This document shows, one piece after another, positions 12,206 to 21,835 of a DNA stretch of 64,000 bases. The DNA is from Heterodera schachtii (Eukaryota; Nematoda; Chromadorea; Rhabditida; Heteroderidae). The stretch spans positions 1,553,558 to 1,617,557 of the forward strand of contig SIJG01000009.1 of the NCBI GenBank assembly GCA_023374025.1, in the 5' to 3' direction. Within the stretch, counting starts at the first letter, position 1, and every line of letters begins with the position of its first letter. The notes beneath the pieces were generated by a model. It made no database searches. It saw nothing but the letters and a program-made list of their open reading frames with translations, and was not told where the DNA came from. The translations under genes and the position numbers were made by a program.

Positions 12206-12527
12206 CAGGGATGGGCCAAATCGAAAAATAAAATGCGAAACGCGAAATTTGCGAAAGTAAAAAATGCGAAATGAAAATAAATGCGAAACGCGAAATTCCA
12301 AAAAACGCGAAATTGCGAAACGCGAAACGCGAAAGCGAAATTTTTTCTTCAACTTTTTAATAGTTAAAATCATAAAGAAAAAATTTTGAAAAATTTTAGG
12401 GGAATTTAATCCAATTCTTAGGGGTGTAAAAGTCGCGTTTCGCGCCAAAATGCGAAACGCGAAAGCGAAAGTGCCAAAAAAGGCGAAATATGCGAAAGCG
12501 AAACGCGAAAGCGAAAGCCCATCCCTG
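12206..12527. mobile_element. hAT-like MITE (CAGGGATGGGC ends)
   Basis: The terminal inverted repeats are cagggatgggc and gcccatccctg. They are flanked by the exact 8-bp target duplication ttatatac (12198-12205 and 12528-12535), which is typical of hAT elements. The interior is almost entirely repetition of gcgaaacgcgaaa and variants. There is no transposase, so it would depend on one elsewhere. A truncated relative lies at 38219-38318. Confidence 0.9.
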
Positions 12528-12535
12528 TTATATAC

Positions 12536-13386
12536 CTAGCAATTTCAAGGTAAACATTTAAACCATTTTTTTATTTAAAAAATTTTTAAAAAATCATTTA
12601 TTCGTAATGCTATGTGCATTCATATATAATGTCAATTACCCAGCCTCATAAATTGATTTGTTAAAAAAATAGCGAATTATTTATTTTAGATAAATATATC
12701 AAACACTAATGAAACATTGTCGATGAACATAAAAACTACATACATTTATTCACAAATACAACTGAATAAATTTATAGCAAATATCATTTTTGGACAATAT
12801 CTGCTTATTTTGTTTAAGTTAACAAATAAATCTAAAATATTTTTACATAATATTAATTATGTCAAAGTTCAATTTTCGGCTTTTATAGATTAAAAAACTC
12901 AATCTAATAAGCATTTAAAAGGAAAAAACTTTATAAAAATAACAGAACCAATCAAAAAAAGAAATAATTTATTTTTTTGCAGATAAAATTTATTATCAGC
13001 ACTAATATAAATCAGAATAACGAAATTAGAAAAACTTAATCTAAATGCAAGATTAAAAATAAATCAGTTCAACATATTTTTACAAATAAAAACCATTAGC
13101 AAAATCCCAAAACAAAATTGGACTACAAAATATATAGAAACCTCTAAAAACAGGACTTCAAAAATATTTAAATTTTCACGTAAGTTAACTATATTATAAA
13201 TTATTTGTAAATTAATGTAAAGATTAAAAAACAGAAAATTATTAGCTACCTATGACGAAACTATTAAGTATTAAATTTTTAATAAGGAATATGAATAGAA
13301 CCCTTCATGTAAATAAATAAATTTTTATAACACTATAATTAAATAATTCAAATTTTATTTATAAAGCGGGCAATAAAGACGACGAC
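12536..13386. other. No feature seen; A-rich intron-like DNA
   Basis: AT-rich, no supported feature. Confidence 0.4.
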
Positions 13387-13420
13387 CTTTGGAATGTTGC
13401 ACCGGACGCTTTCAAGTATA
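13387..13420 (-). CDS. Candidate micro-exon, unknown protein
   Basis: On the minus strand a 34-nt stretch between an acceptor ending tttaaag and a GTCGTC donor is open in two frames (ILESVRCNIPK or YLKASGATFQR). The GC-rich island extends a further 25 nt past the donor, so the real boundary could lie further on. No family was recognised. Confidence 0.25.
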
Positions 13421-14239
13421 CTTTAAAAAACTAAAAAGCGACCAAATATGTAATTAATTAAAAAACGGATGCCGGAATAATTCAATTTCACAAAGATACA
13501 AAAAAAAAAAAATTTAAATGCCCAGTATAAAAAACAATTATATTTTTAACATACTTTAATATTTTTGACGGTTTTAAAGTTTCTAACAATTTTAATTGAA
13601 TATTATAAAAATTCTCTTTTCCAAGGGTTATATCTGCTATAAAATGTGGTTAAAAGTATTAGGGAAAAATTAAAACGCTGTTTAGTATGGGAAAACGAGA
13701 ATACCTAAAAATGCAAGGCATGGTTTAAAGGCGTTAACCATGATTTTGAATTCCTTCCTCAACATTCGTGGACTGGATCAATTATTACAAAGAATATAAA
13801 CGAAGGAAATTAAAATTTAAATGAATTCTAAAAAATGAAACGCATATACGGAAATAAAAAACAAAATAAAACAGAAACATATGATTTGAGCAAATTGCTA
13901 ATATTTCAAGCCAAAAATAAATATAAATAATAAACGCCATGATAAAAATTTATTTGAATTTCGATCCTAAAAATAAAGAATATGATTTACTTAATCAAGT
14001 AAGATTAAAAATAAACAAAAAAAAAATTATTTATTTATAAAATACCGTATTTACTCGATTATATCCCCCCCCCCTCGATTAGAACCCCCCTCTCGAATAA
14101 GGGGTGTTGAACTATAAAGCCCCCCCCCTCGATTAGATCCCCCCTCTCGATTATAGCCCCCCTCAAAAAAAAAAATTTTTTTTTTCAAAAATTTTTTTAA
14201 GTCAGAAAAATGCAAAAACTATTGAAAACAATTTATTTC

Positions 14240-14763
14240 GTGACCGGAAAATGCGTCAGTGGAAAATGCGTCAGTGCTACAAATATTTTAAAATAAAGTT
14301 CTGTAGCATTATGATGGTAGTATAAAAATAAAATTCTTGACGAATGTCGTTCTGAATTGCGAACCCCGGGCGCGAATTCGAACAAAAAGTCGAAAGTCAT
14401 AATTTTCGAAATTAGAGTTTTCGACAAAATTGGTTTAAACACACGGAAACAAATTGAAAACCATCAATCTTTCCATAAGAGATCATTTATGCCATTTTTG
14501 AACCAGAAATGCGAATTTCTAAAATTTGGACTCTTAATTTTTTTGTTCGAATTCGGGTCCGGCGTTCGGAATTTGCCGAAACGGATACCGGAATTCGTGA
14601 TCAATGACCTCGGAAACTCAAGGAACTTGTTATTATGACGATAAAATTTTCACTGACGCATTTTCTACTGACGCTTTTTCCACTGACGCATTTTCCACTG
14701 ACGCATTTTCCACTGACGCATTTTCCACTGACGCATTTTCCACTGACGCATTTTCCGGGCGCC
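14240..14763. mobile_element. Nested foldback element with 9-bp target duplication
   Basis: The left end (tgaccggaaaatgcgtcagt) and right end are inverted repeats. The 9-bp word atttatttc flanks the element at 14231-14239 and 14764-14772. The right side (about 14650-14757) is a tandem array of roughly seven copies of a 15-bp unit, cactgacgcattttc. Two copies of the same unit, reversed, form the left end. It has inserted into the larger TA-flanked element, so it is younger. The 69- and 93-codon frames inside overlap on opposite strands and look like chance. Confidence 0.8.
14648..14758. repeat. 15-bp tandem array
   Basis: About seven head-to-tail copies of cactgacgcattttc form the right arm of the nested foldback element. 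Such subterminal arrays are often transposase-binding sites, though that is inference here. Confidence 0.85.
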
Positions 14764-15884
14764 ATTTATTTCAATAAAAATTAACAAAAAATATTAGGAA
14801 ACTTCAACATCAATAAAAATAAGAAAATTTCAATAATTTTAACAATGTACATTTTGAGTCGATGATTCAGGCACGGTTTTTACTGCATCCATCATTTTTT
14901 GGGATTCTGAAAAACGAAGTTGATTTTTTTGCGCCGCATTTTCCAAAAAACTTTTGGGGAACAAGGGGGCCGGCGGTGCCGATAGGCACGGCCGGGAAAA
15001 ATTTTGTAATTTTCAATGCGATTTGTTAACAGATTTTGTCCGAAAAATGACCAAATTTTGCGATTTTGAGCAAATTTTTGCTTGTAAATTCAGAGTTTTT
15101 ACGGTCCGGCGGTGCCTATAGGCGCCGCCGGGGAAAAAATTAAGAATTTTGACCATATTTTTAGCATATTTTTATTTAAAAAATTCTTTATTTTTAGGTT
15201 TTTCTCAAAAAACCACAAAAAGCCTCAAAGCCTCATTTTGAAAATTTAGCCTCATTGACCTATTAAAAACCACAAAATGAGGCTAAAGCCTCAGATATAC
15301 CATCCCTAACAATTAGGTATTGGTAGAATTTTAAATGAAAATTTAGTAGATATTTCTAAAAAATAGCACAAAATTAGTTTGCCGAAAATGAAAAAAAAAC
15401 ATTTTTAATTACCTAATACCACTGAAAAATTTTGGTATTTTGGCAAAAAATTTACCAAAAAACACAATTTTTTGTCAGATTTTTGTAAAAAATGGTTGAA
15501 CTATAAAGCCCCCCCCCTCGATTAGATCCCCCCTCTCGAATAAAGCCCCCCTTTTGAGGGGGGTTGAACAATAGAGCCCCCGGGGGCTATAATCGAGTAA
15601 ATACGGTAACCTTTAATTCATTGCTTTCTTATTTAAGCAAATGGAAAAAATGCTATTAATTTCTAAAACAAAAAGCCAAAGTATTTGAAAAAAAGTATTT
15701 CAGTTTTCTATTCTTGAAATGAAATTATTATTTTAAATTTAAAACATATATTACAGCTTCGAGTCCTTGTGCACGAGTTGTTATAATAGCATTAAGTAAA
15801 ATTTTCTACGCGCATGAGCAACGTTCAAAAGGACTGAAATTGAGAATTATATTCTTTCGGCACTTAATAATTTTAAGATTATAA

Positions 15885-16841
15885 TAGAGTGCGACGGGAC
15901 CGGGAATTTTGGGCAAAACCGGGACCGGGACTTGCCGGGACCTGAGAAGCCGGGACCGGGACCTCAATTTTTTTCGGGACCGGGACCGGGAACCGGGACC
16001 AACCGGGACTTTTTAAAAATTTAAAAAAATTCAAAAAATTTTTAAAAAATTCAAATTTTAATTTATTTCAATTGAAAATAACACAAAATTAAATTTTTAT
16101 TTTGTTTTTTATTTAATAAAATCCAAAAGTTAAAGCATAATTAAATTAATGAAAATTTTCAAACTAAATTTATTTAAATTATTTTTAAAAAAATCATTTT
16201 TGGACTAAATAATCGAATATTATTAAAAATTTATATTACTTTTCTGATCATTTTTTTCGGCGCTCTTTTTACAAAAAAACTTTTGTGGAGAAGGGGAGAC
16301 CGGCGGTGCCGATAGGCGCCGCCGGGGAAAATTTTGAAAATTTGAGTGCAATTTGTTAACAGATTATCAACAAAAAGGCAAGTTTTTTGGATTTATTAGG
16401 CTCAATATGTACATATTTTCATTTAATAAAATATATATAAATAAAAAATATATGAGAAATCATATTTTGTCGATAGGAAAACCATGAGTATACAAAAAGA
16501 AAATCCAAAATATTTTAATTTCCGTAGAGGGATTGAACCTGGGGAAAGAAGAAGACAAAAGTCAAGGGGACTAGCCACTAGGCCATTTGCACAATTGGTT
16601 GCTACATTCTTAAAGAAACTTTTTAATCATTTTTTTTATTTTTTTCCTTTGACTCCAATTTTCATCACTAATTTTCCACTCAGACCCCCATTCTTACCAG
16701 TGCTTGTTTTTCCCGGTTCCCGGTTGCCCTACCGGGACCGGGACCGGGACCTGAGCTTTTCAAAATCCGGGACCGGGAACCGGGACCGGGACCTCGGATG
16801 ACCGGGAATTCCCGGCCCGGTCCCGGTCCCGTCACACTCTA
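15885..16841. mobile_element. hAT-like MITE built of ACCGGG repeats
   Basis: The termini tagagtgcgacgggaccggg and its near reverse (cccgtcacactcta) are inverted repeats. They are flanked by the exact 8-bp duplication gattataa (15877-15884 and 16842-16849). Both ends consist of reiterated accggg/cccggt words. The middle carries the GC-rich palindromic module at 16300-16325, also found in two other element families, and a tRNA-like segment on the minus strand. There is no transposase. The 105-codon frame at 16484-16801 reads RDRD repeats from the ccgggaccgggacc text and is not a gene. Confidence 0.88.
16522..16590 (-). other. tRNA-like / SINE-like segment inside MITE
   Basis: On the minus strand there is a perfect A box (tggcctagtggctag, 16571-16585) and a perfect B box (ggttcaatccc, 16529-16539) at tRNA-like spacing. 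The T arm and acceptor stem do not pair, so it is a pseudo-tRNA or tRNA-derived SINE captured by the element. Confidence 0.5.
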
Positions 16842-17318
16842 GATTATAATTATCGATTGCCACACAACTTCCATTAATAATATTAGTATTATAAAAAATA
16901 GATTAAATTTTTTTTTTAATAAATCGATAATAAATAAATAAGTCCAATCAAAAAAATATAAATGTTTGAAAATTAACCAAGAAATTAACGCAAAGCATCA
17001 ACATGAATATGAATTTTATCTCAATTTGCTTCTCCTATAAATACTACAAAATAAATTTAAATATAACTTGGAACATTAAAAATCAACTACATAAACTTTA
17101 ACCCAAAAACTTGTATTTAAAGATACACACATATAAAATTAAAACATAATCTCATGAAGTAACCCTTAAAAGCTGCATTTTTATTATATTTAAAACCATT
17201 AAACAGTGCTTGAAACAAATTATAAAATTTTAAATAAAGTCGAAAAAATTATTATTTTTTTGTTATTTTCACAGCACCAAATGTTTATTATAAATATTTT
17301 TCAATTTTATAAATATAC

Positions 17319-17405
17319 CATAATTGAACTTTCTTTCTAAGTCGATTTCAAATGCCGCGAGCCGGAGTTCTTGCGGATCATGATCATAGTGTTTGTTCGC
17401 GGCAA
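17319..17405 (-). CDS. Candidate internal exon, unknown protein
   Basis: One of the best candidates: 87 nt on the minus strand between an acceptor ending atacag and a GTATAT donor. A single frame of 28 codons begins AANKHYDHDPQELRLAAFEI and ends with a charged stretch, then FNY. The ELRL core is faintly like the 'EELRLEDYQ' segment of Nup98, but that is short and unsupported elsewhere. A second frame is open too (LPRTNTMIMIRKNS) and ends in TAG. Confidence 0.4.
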
Positions 17406-17739
17406 CTGTATTATATATTAGAAGTCATAATTTCTTTAATAAATATAATTTATACTTCTTTAAATTTTCTAAATATTTTATAATATTTTTTAATTTTAAT
17501 TAACATTTAATTAAATGTATCAAAGAAATAAAGAAATAATAATTCTACAAATAAAACCCAAATTAAACTAAGTTTTAATATTTAAATCTATTAAATGAAA
17601 CTAAAAAATTAATTAATGCTTTATCAAATAATTTTGATACAAAATTTTTTTTTACTATGAACGAAATGAAAATGCAAAGATAAAAACATTAATTTGAAAA
17701 GATGAAAAGATTGATTTTTTTAAATAAACATTTCTACAC

Positions 17740-17788
17740 CATTGGGTCAACCACCAAAGATCTTTCGTAGACCCAGACGATTATTATG
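17740..17788 (-). CDS. Candidate internal exon, unknown protein
   Basis: A 49-nt minus-strand stretch after an acceptor ending aaattcag and before a GTGTAG donor. One frame reads IIIVWVYERSLVVDPM, a hydrophobic run then a charged part. With an earlier donor (GTGGTT) another frame reads HNNRLGLRKIF. I cannot choose between them and no family was recognised. Confidence 0.28.
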
Positions 17789-18014
17789 CTGAATTTAATA
17801 ATATTCTTTATTTATCCGACATCTATTGAATTGATAAAAAACTATTTATTTGTTGGTTCTATTTGTTTAACTCAAAATAAAAATTGCATCTAAAATAACT
17901 CAATTTAAATAAAAAAAGACTCAAAATTCCAAAAGTAAAATAAAGTATTAAGTACAATATTCCTTTAAATCAATTATTTTGTAAAATAATTTACTTATAT
18001 TATCTTTATACAAA

Positions 18015-18195
18015 AAATATAAAATGCGAGAGGTGAAATCCGCCCGCCCCGCCGAGGAATAGCCGGGTTGGGCGCCAACGGCAAGCGCCTGTTCGAAAAG
18101 AGTGAAATAAGCAGCACAGACAGTCAACGAACATCCATGCATATCGCCAGAAAAAAAAAGCAAAATAGTGGAGGCGGCTAAAAAATGGGAATTGA
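18015..18195 (-). CDS. GC-rich island, candidate exon(s)
   Basis: The longest GC-rich island of the A-rich block. On the minus strand two overlapping frames are open for over 60 codons. One reads GDMHGCSLTVCAAYFTLFEQ and then ALAVGAQPGYSSAGRADF. A good internal acceptor (cactcttttcgaacag) precedes the ALAVGAQ part, so the real exon may be only that half. No canonical donor is obvious until GTATAA near 18010. The hydrophobic middle could be a membrane segment, but T-rich DNA produces this by chance. Not recognised. Confidence 0.3.
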
Positions 18196-18804
18196 CTGTT
18201 CAAAAACTTTTATCAATTGATGGCTCATGGCAACTTATAAAAAAACAAAAAACATTTATGTATAAAAACCTTCACAAAAATATTTTTCAATTAATTTTCA
18301 CAAACATAAGCTAAATAAATTGTCACTATTCATGTATTCTATCAAACCCATTTAAAATATACTTATTTATTAATCAAACAACACAATTGCTTAATTAGCA
18401 TACCATTTTATTATTATCAGTTCTTACAAAATTAAAGTTATGCTGCTCATTACTGCAAAGAAAATTTATGGAATACTACCATAAAAAATAAAGATTCAAA
18501 AATAAATTTGAATAAAAATGGTAGGTTATTATATTAAATAATACAGGAGAAAGAAAATATATATGGTTTTTAACAAATCATTTACGTATGCATAAATTGA
18601 TAAATATTTTGTTGATCGACGATTATGTTTGCTGAATTGATAAATGATTTAAACCGAACTCTTAAAATTAATATGATTGACATTCAATCTTTGTCATATA
18701 TGTCATGAGTTTATGGTTCCTTAAATAAAATTTTTTTAAATTTGTTTTTTAATTGAAGTAAAAAATTATTTAAAATAAACAAAAAATAAAGTGTTCCTAT
18801 ATAC

Positions 18805-18840
18805 GTTATCTTCATCGACACCACGGATTAATCTTGGAGA
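18805..18840 (-). CDS. Candidate micro-exon, unknown protein
   Basis: A 36-nt minus-strand segment, phase 0 at both ends, with a strong acceptor (ccattactcag) and GTATAT donor. The open frame reads SPRLIRGVDEDN. Not recognised. Confidence 0.35.
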
Positions 18841-18945
18841 CTGAGTAATGGACAATTTTTATTTTTATAAATATAAAATTTCTAATCTATTAAAAAAACT
18901 ATAACAAATCTAATTTTTAAATTAAATAATAATTTTTCGATTTGA

Positions 18946-19202
18946 AGATATGTGATAAATGCGGACACTCACTCCCCTCGTGCCATTGTCCAGAGATTGG
19001 AGGTTCCGTGGTACCGACGCAAAGTTCCTGATCGGATAAGCTTAGTTGCAGAAGAAACAATTAGCCCTGCCGATGAGAAATTGGTTGGGTGGCGTTTACA
19101 CGACTATTACGAAACTTTTCCAAATTTTGGCACATGCACCCCTTCTCGGTTCGCAACAAAAAATCTGACGGCAGGGACGCCTTTTTTTTGTTAGGGGAGG
19201 GA
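18946..19202 (+). pseudogene. Probable 3' coding end of an LTR retrotransposon
   Basis: A GC-richer stretch on the + strand has an 80-codon open frame (18952-19194) with an ordinary protein composition, including RRKVPDRISLVAEETISPAD and VGWRLHDYYETFPNFG. In an overlapping frame the start reads CDKCGHSLPSCHCP, zinc-knuckle-like. The frame ends just before a purine tract (aggggaggga, 19193-19202). In LTR elements that tract primes plus-strand synthesis and abuts the 3' LTR, which fits the next bases, tgtgctataaagac. Everything upstream of the fragment is missing. The retroelement identity is inferred from this layout, not from a recognised domain. Confidence 0.35.
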
Positions 19203-19400
19203 TGTGCTATAAAGACAATTCGTTTTTGATTTAAATATTTTATTTTGGCATTTTGTTCTCATGATTTTTGTTAATTGTTCATTTCCCCGATGACATTATT
19301 CCGTAATTTTATGAAAATAACCAACTTGTCATGGTGTCAATTAAATGAATCAAAAACAAATTTTTCTATTCTGTCATTATATGATTCATGAATTTGTTGA
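19203..19400 (+). repeat. Possible LTR start, and sequence repeated at 21100
   Basis: It begins tgtgctataaagac directly after a purine tract, as an LTR would, and includes a TATAAAG word. Within it, about 60 bp at 19314-19380 (accaacttgtcatggtgtca onward) recur with small differences at 21100-21160. The right end of an LTR could not be placed. Confidence 0.3.
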
Positions 19401-21099
19401 ATGAGAGAAATAAAAAAAACATTGTAATTAAAACTTTTAAATAATAAAGATTTAAAAAATCACGTTTTTAAAAACGAAATATTTAAAATGAAAAAAACCA
19501 TCTAAATTAAAATTGATTATGAATTAAAATTTAATGAACTTAATTATTTCTAATGTAATTTAATATTTGGTCTTTGTTTATGAAAAGTTATGAATATTAT
19601 GTGCAGAAAACTTAAACTGAAATAAATTTTTTATGTTTCGCTTAATGAAATATGGAAATTACAGAATATAACACCTTTTATTAAAGCTAATACAAATTAA
19701 TTCAATAAAATGTGTAAACTGATGAAATAAAACAAAAAAACTTCTCAATGCAAGGATTTAATAAGAAAGCATATTAATATTAATGGTTATATACTTAATA
19801 TTTTTTAAAAAATGAGATAAATCATAACTAAGATATCTAAATATTTTTGCTTAATAAATATTAAAATGATGTAATATTAAAAAAGATTTGGATAGACCAT
19901 AAATAAGATTATTCAATTATTTTTTGCTTAATGTAAGTTTATATCTCTCAACGTATAATAACACTGTGGCAGACATAATGCGGCAATTAATACATAAATT
20001 ATTTAAATTTAAAGCAAATTAGTTAATACCAGCCAAACCAACGACTATTTGATGTAACAATTTATTTAAATTATTGATAAAAATTCATTGAAATTTTAGA
20101 AATGGATAAGCCTAGCTTAATAAAGCAATTTGATTAACAATTAGTAAAAACATTAAAAAACATTGTAAAGTAATTATGAGATTAAATAAATCGGAATATC
20201 AATTAAAAAGAAAAATTTTGGTTCTTCAAATATTTATTTCATCATTGGAATTGAAAATTGGCAGGAATTAAGTTTATAAACTAATTTTTTCATTTTGCAT
20301 AAAATAATTAAAAATATTATAAAAAATTAAATAAAATAAAAATATAATGCAAAAATTCCAATGATAATCTCGACCTAATTAAGAATAATTAAAAAATCAA
20401 AATTATAAAGTCTAAAGAAAAACACAGAAAACGAAATAAAAATTTAAATTAAAAAATTCCAAATAAATAAATAAATAAATCAATTATAAAATTTTATTTT
20501 TATAATATTTAATATGATAATGATAAATACAAATTTACGAAGTAATTGATGCAATTATCAAATCGTTGGGCGATTTTTTTAGCGAGAATAATATAGTAAT
20601 AAAAATTGTTTCAAATATAAATCGATAAAGATATTACAAATAATTATAACTTAAAAAAGCTATATTTGATTTTTATTAAATTTACTTCGATGATTTAAAA
20701 GATTCTTTACTATTTAATATCAAATGTATACTTTGCAATTTTAATCTATAAGATTTTTAAAATTAATTAAAACGTCTTTTTAAAAAATTTTCTTTCTTTA
20801 GATAATCACAGAAATTTCTTCACCAAAATGTACATGTAAACTTACAATTATTATTAATAAAGGTAAATTAACAGATAAAAACTTACTCAAAAACAAAAAA
20901 CATTTTATGTTTTGGAGGAAAGTATTTTTTGGTTTATCGTATTGCGTAAGGCTGCTTGAACCCTTATTCTTTAAAAGTATATGTTCTACAAATTTAAGTT
21001 TTTATTATATCTTATCAAAAATTGATAATAAATAATTTAAGTTCAATCTTTTTTATTTCAAAAAAAGAATCACAAGAAAAAGGATGATTTGAAAGTAAT
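19401..21099. other. No feature seen; AT-rich intron-like DNA
   Basis: AT-rich. A small minus-strand open island near 20935-20985 (NKGSSSLTQYDKPKN after a tttaaag acceptor) lacks a GT donor and is not called. Confidence 0.35.
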
Positions 21100-21186
21100 A
21101 ACCAACTTTGTCATGGTCAATTAAATGAATCAAAATAATTTTTCCATTCTGTCTTTGTGATATTTTTGTTCACCATTTCAATTTGG

Positions 21187-21207
21187 GGTTTAATTACCCA
21201 AGTTTGA
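21187..21207 (+). other. Exact SL1 spliced-leader sequence (21 nt)
   Basis: Positions 21187-21207 equal the first 21 bases of the nematode SL1 leader, starting ggtttaattacccaag and ending tttga. Only the 22nd base differs (a for g). It is not followed by the GT donor and structured intron of an SL RNA gene; instead aagcttttccagg follows. The simplest reading is the 5' end of a trans-spliced mRNA that was reverse-transcribed and inserted. Chance is negligible for a 21-base match. It identifies the genome as nematode. Confidence 0.85.
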
Positions 21208-21318
21208 AGCTTTTCCAGGAATAAATTTTTAATTAATTCCTTGCCATTTGCATTCGTTCTCGTCCCTGCCTGCCCGAGCCCGCCCGCACCGTGGAATTCA
21301 TTTGGCCCGACCTAGAGC
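21208..21318. other. GC-rich segment next to SL1: retrocopied 5' UTR or minus-strand exon
   Basis: Two readings compete. On the + strand it directly follows an SL1 sequence, so it could be the body of a retrocopied trans-spliced transcript. In that direction one frame contains LPFAFVLVPACPSPPAPW before a stop. On the minus strand an acceptor (gatttgctctag) leads into a long open frame starting VGPNEFHGAGGLGQAGTRT and running about 38 codons, up to a GTAATT that is itself the reverse of SL1. The SL1 match favours the retrocopy reading. No family was recognised in either direction. Confidence 0.35.
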
Positions 21319-21791
21319 AAATCGGGACAAAAAGTAATTTAAAAATGTTTAATAAATGAGATAAAATATAAATTACTTAAATTTACAAAAAACAGAAATA
21401 ATTAAAAAGAAAAAAATTTATGAAGTTAATTATAATTAATTCCTTTTAAAAATAAAAAATTAAACAACCTAAAAAATACTAAAATATGAATGCAATAATT
21501 TTTTAAAATAAATTTCTTTCTAATAAAAATTGACATTCAGCATTATAAGCGCAAATTCTAATTTCTCAAAATCAATTATGCGTTCTAACACTTTGGCCAA
21601 TTTTTTAGTTATTTTTTAAGAAAGAAATGATTTTTTAAATATTTTTAATAAAAATATGTTGAATTTCCAGAACTAGTGCAAAAAAAATATATTGACTGAA
21701 ACAGGTCCAAATACATTAAACAATTTATCAAGTAAACAAAAAATTAAATCCAGAATAATTGATAATTTACAATGAAAAGGAATTGACTCAC

Positions 21792-21835
21792 TAGTCAGAG
21801 GAATTCTGCACTGTTCTTGCGTAAATAATTTATTC
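21792..21835 (-). CDS. Candidate micro-exon, unknown protein
   Basis: A 44-nt minus-strand segment with a strong GTGAGT donor and acceptor ending gcggcag. The open frame reads NKLFTQEQCRIPLT. It is embedded in a longer 74-codon frame whose remainder is Leu/Ile/Phe-rich intron-like text. Not recognised. Confidence 0.38.

Larger units (their letters stand above)
14045..15606. mobile_element. TA-flanked composite element with C-rich ends
   Basis: The ends ccgtatttactcgattat and ataatcgagtaaatacgg are inverted repeats flanked by TA on both sides, as in Tc1/mariner-type insertions; the superfamily is an inference. Near each end the word cccccctcgattagatcccc repeats. The interior holds a nested foldback element (14240-14763) and two copies of a GC-rich palindromic module (14969-14995 and 15105-15132). 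It also has text built from aagcctca and aatgaggc words at 15210-15295. No open frame resembles a transposase. Confidence 0.75.

Noticed and set aside
16484..16801. 105-codon + ORF ending in RDRD repeats
   Set aside because: It spans MITE text and its end simply translates the ccgggaccgg array.
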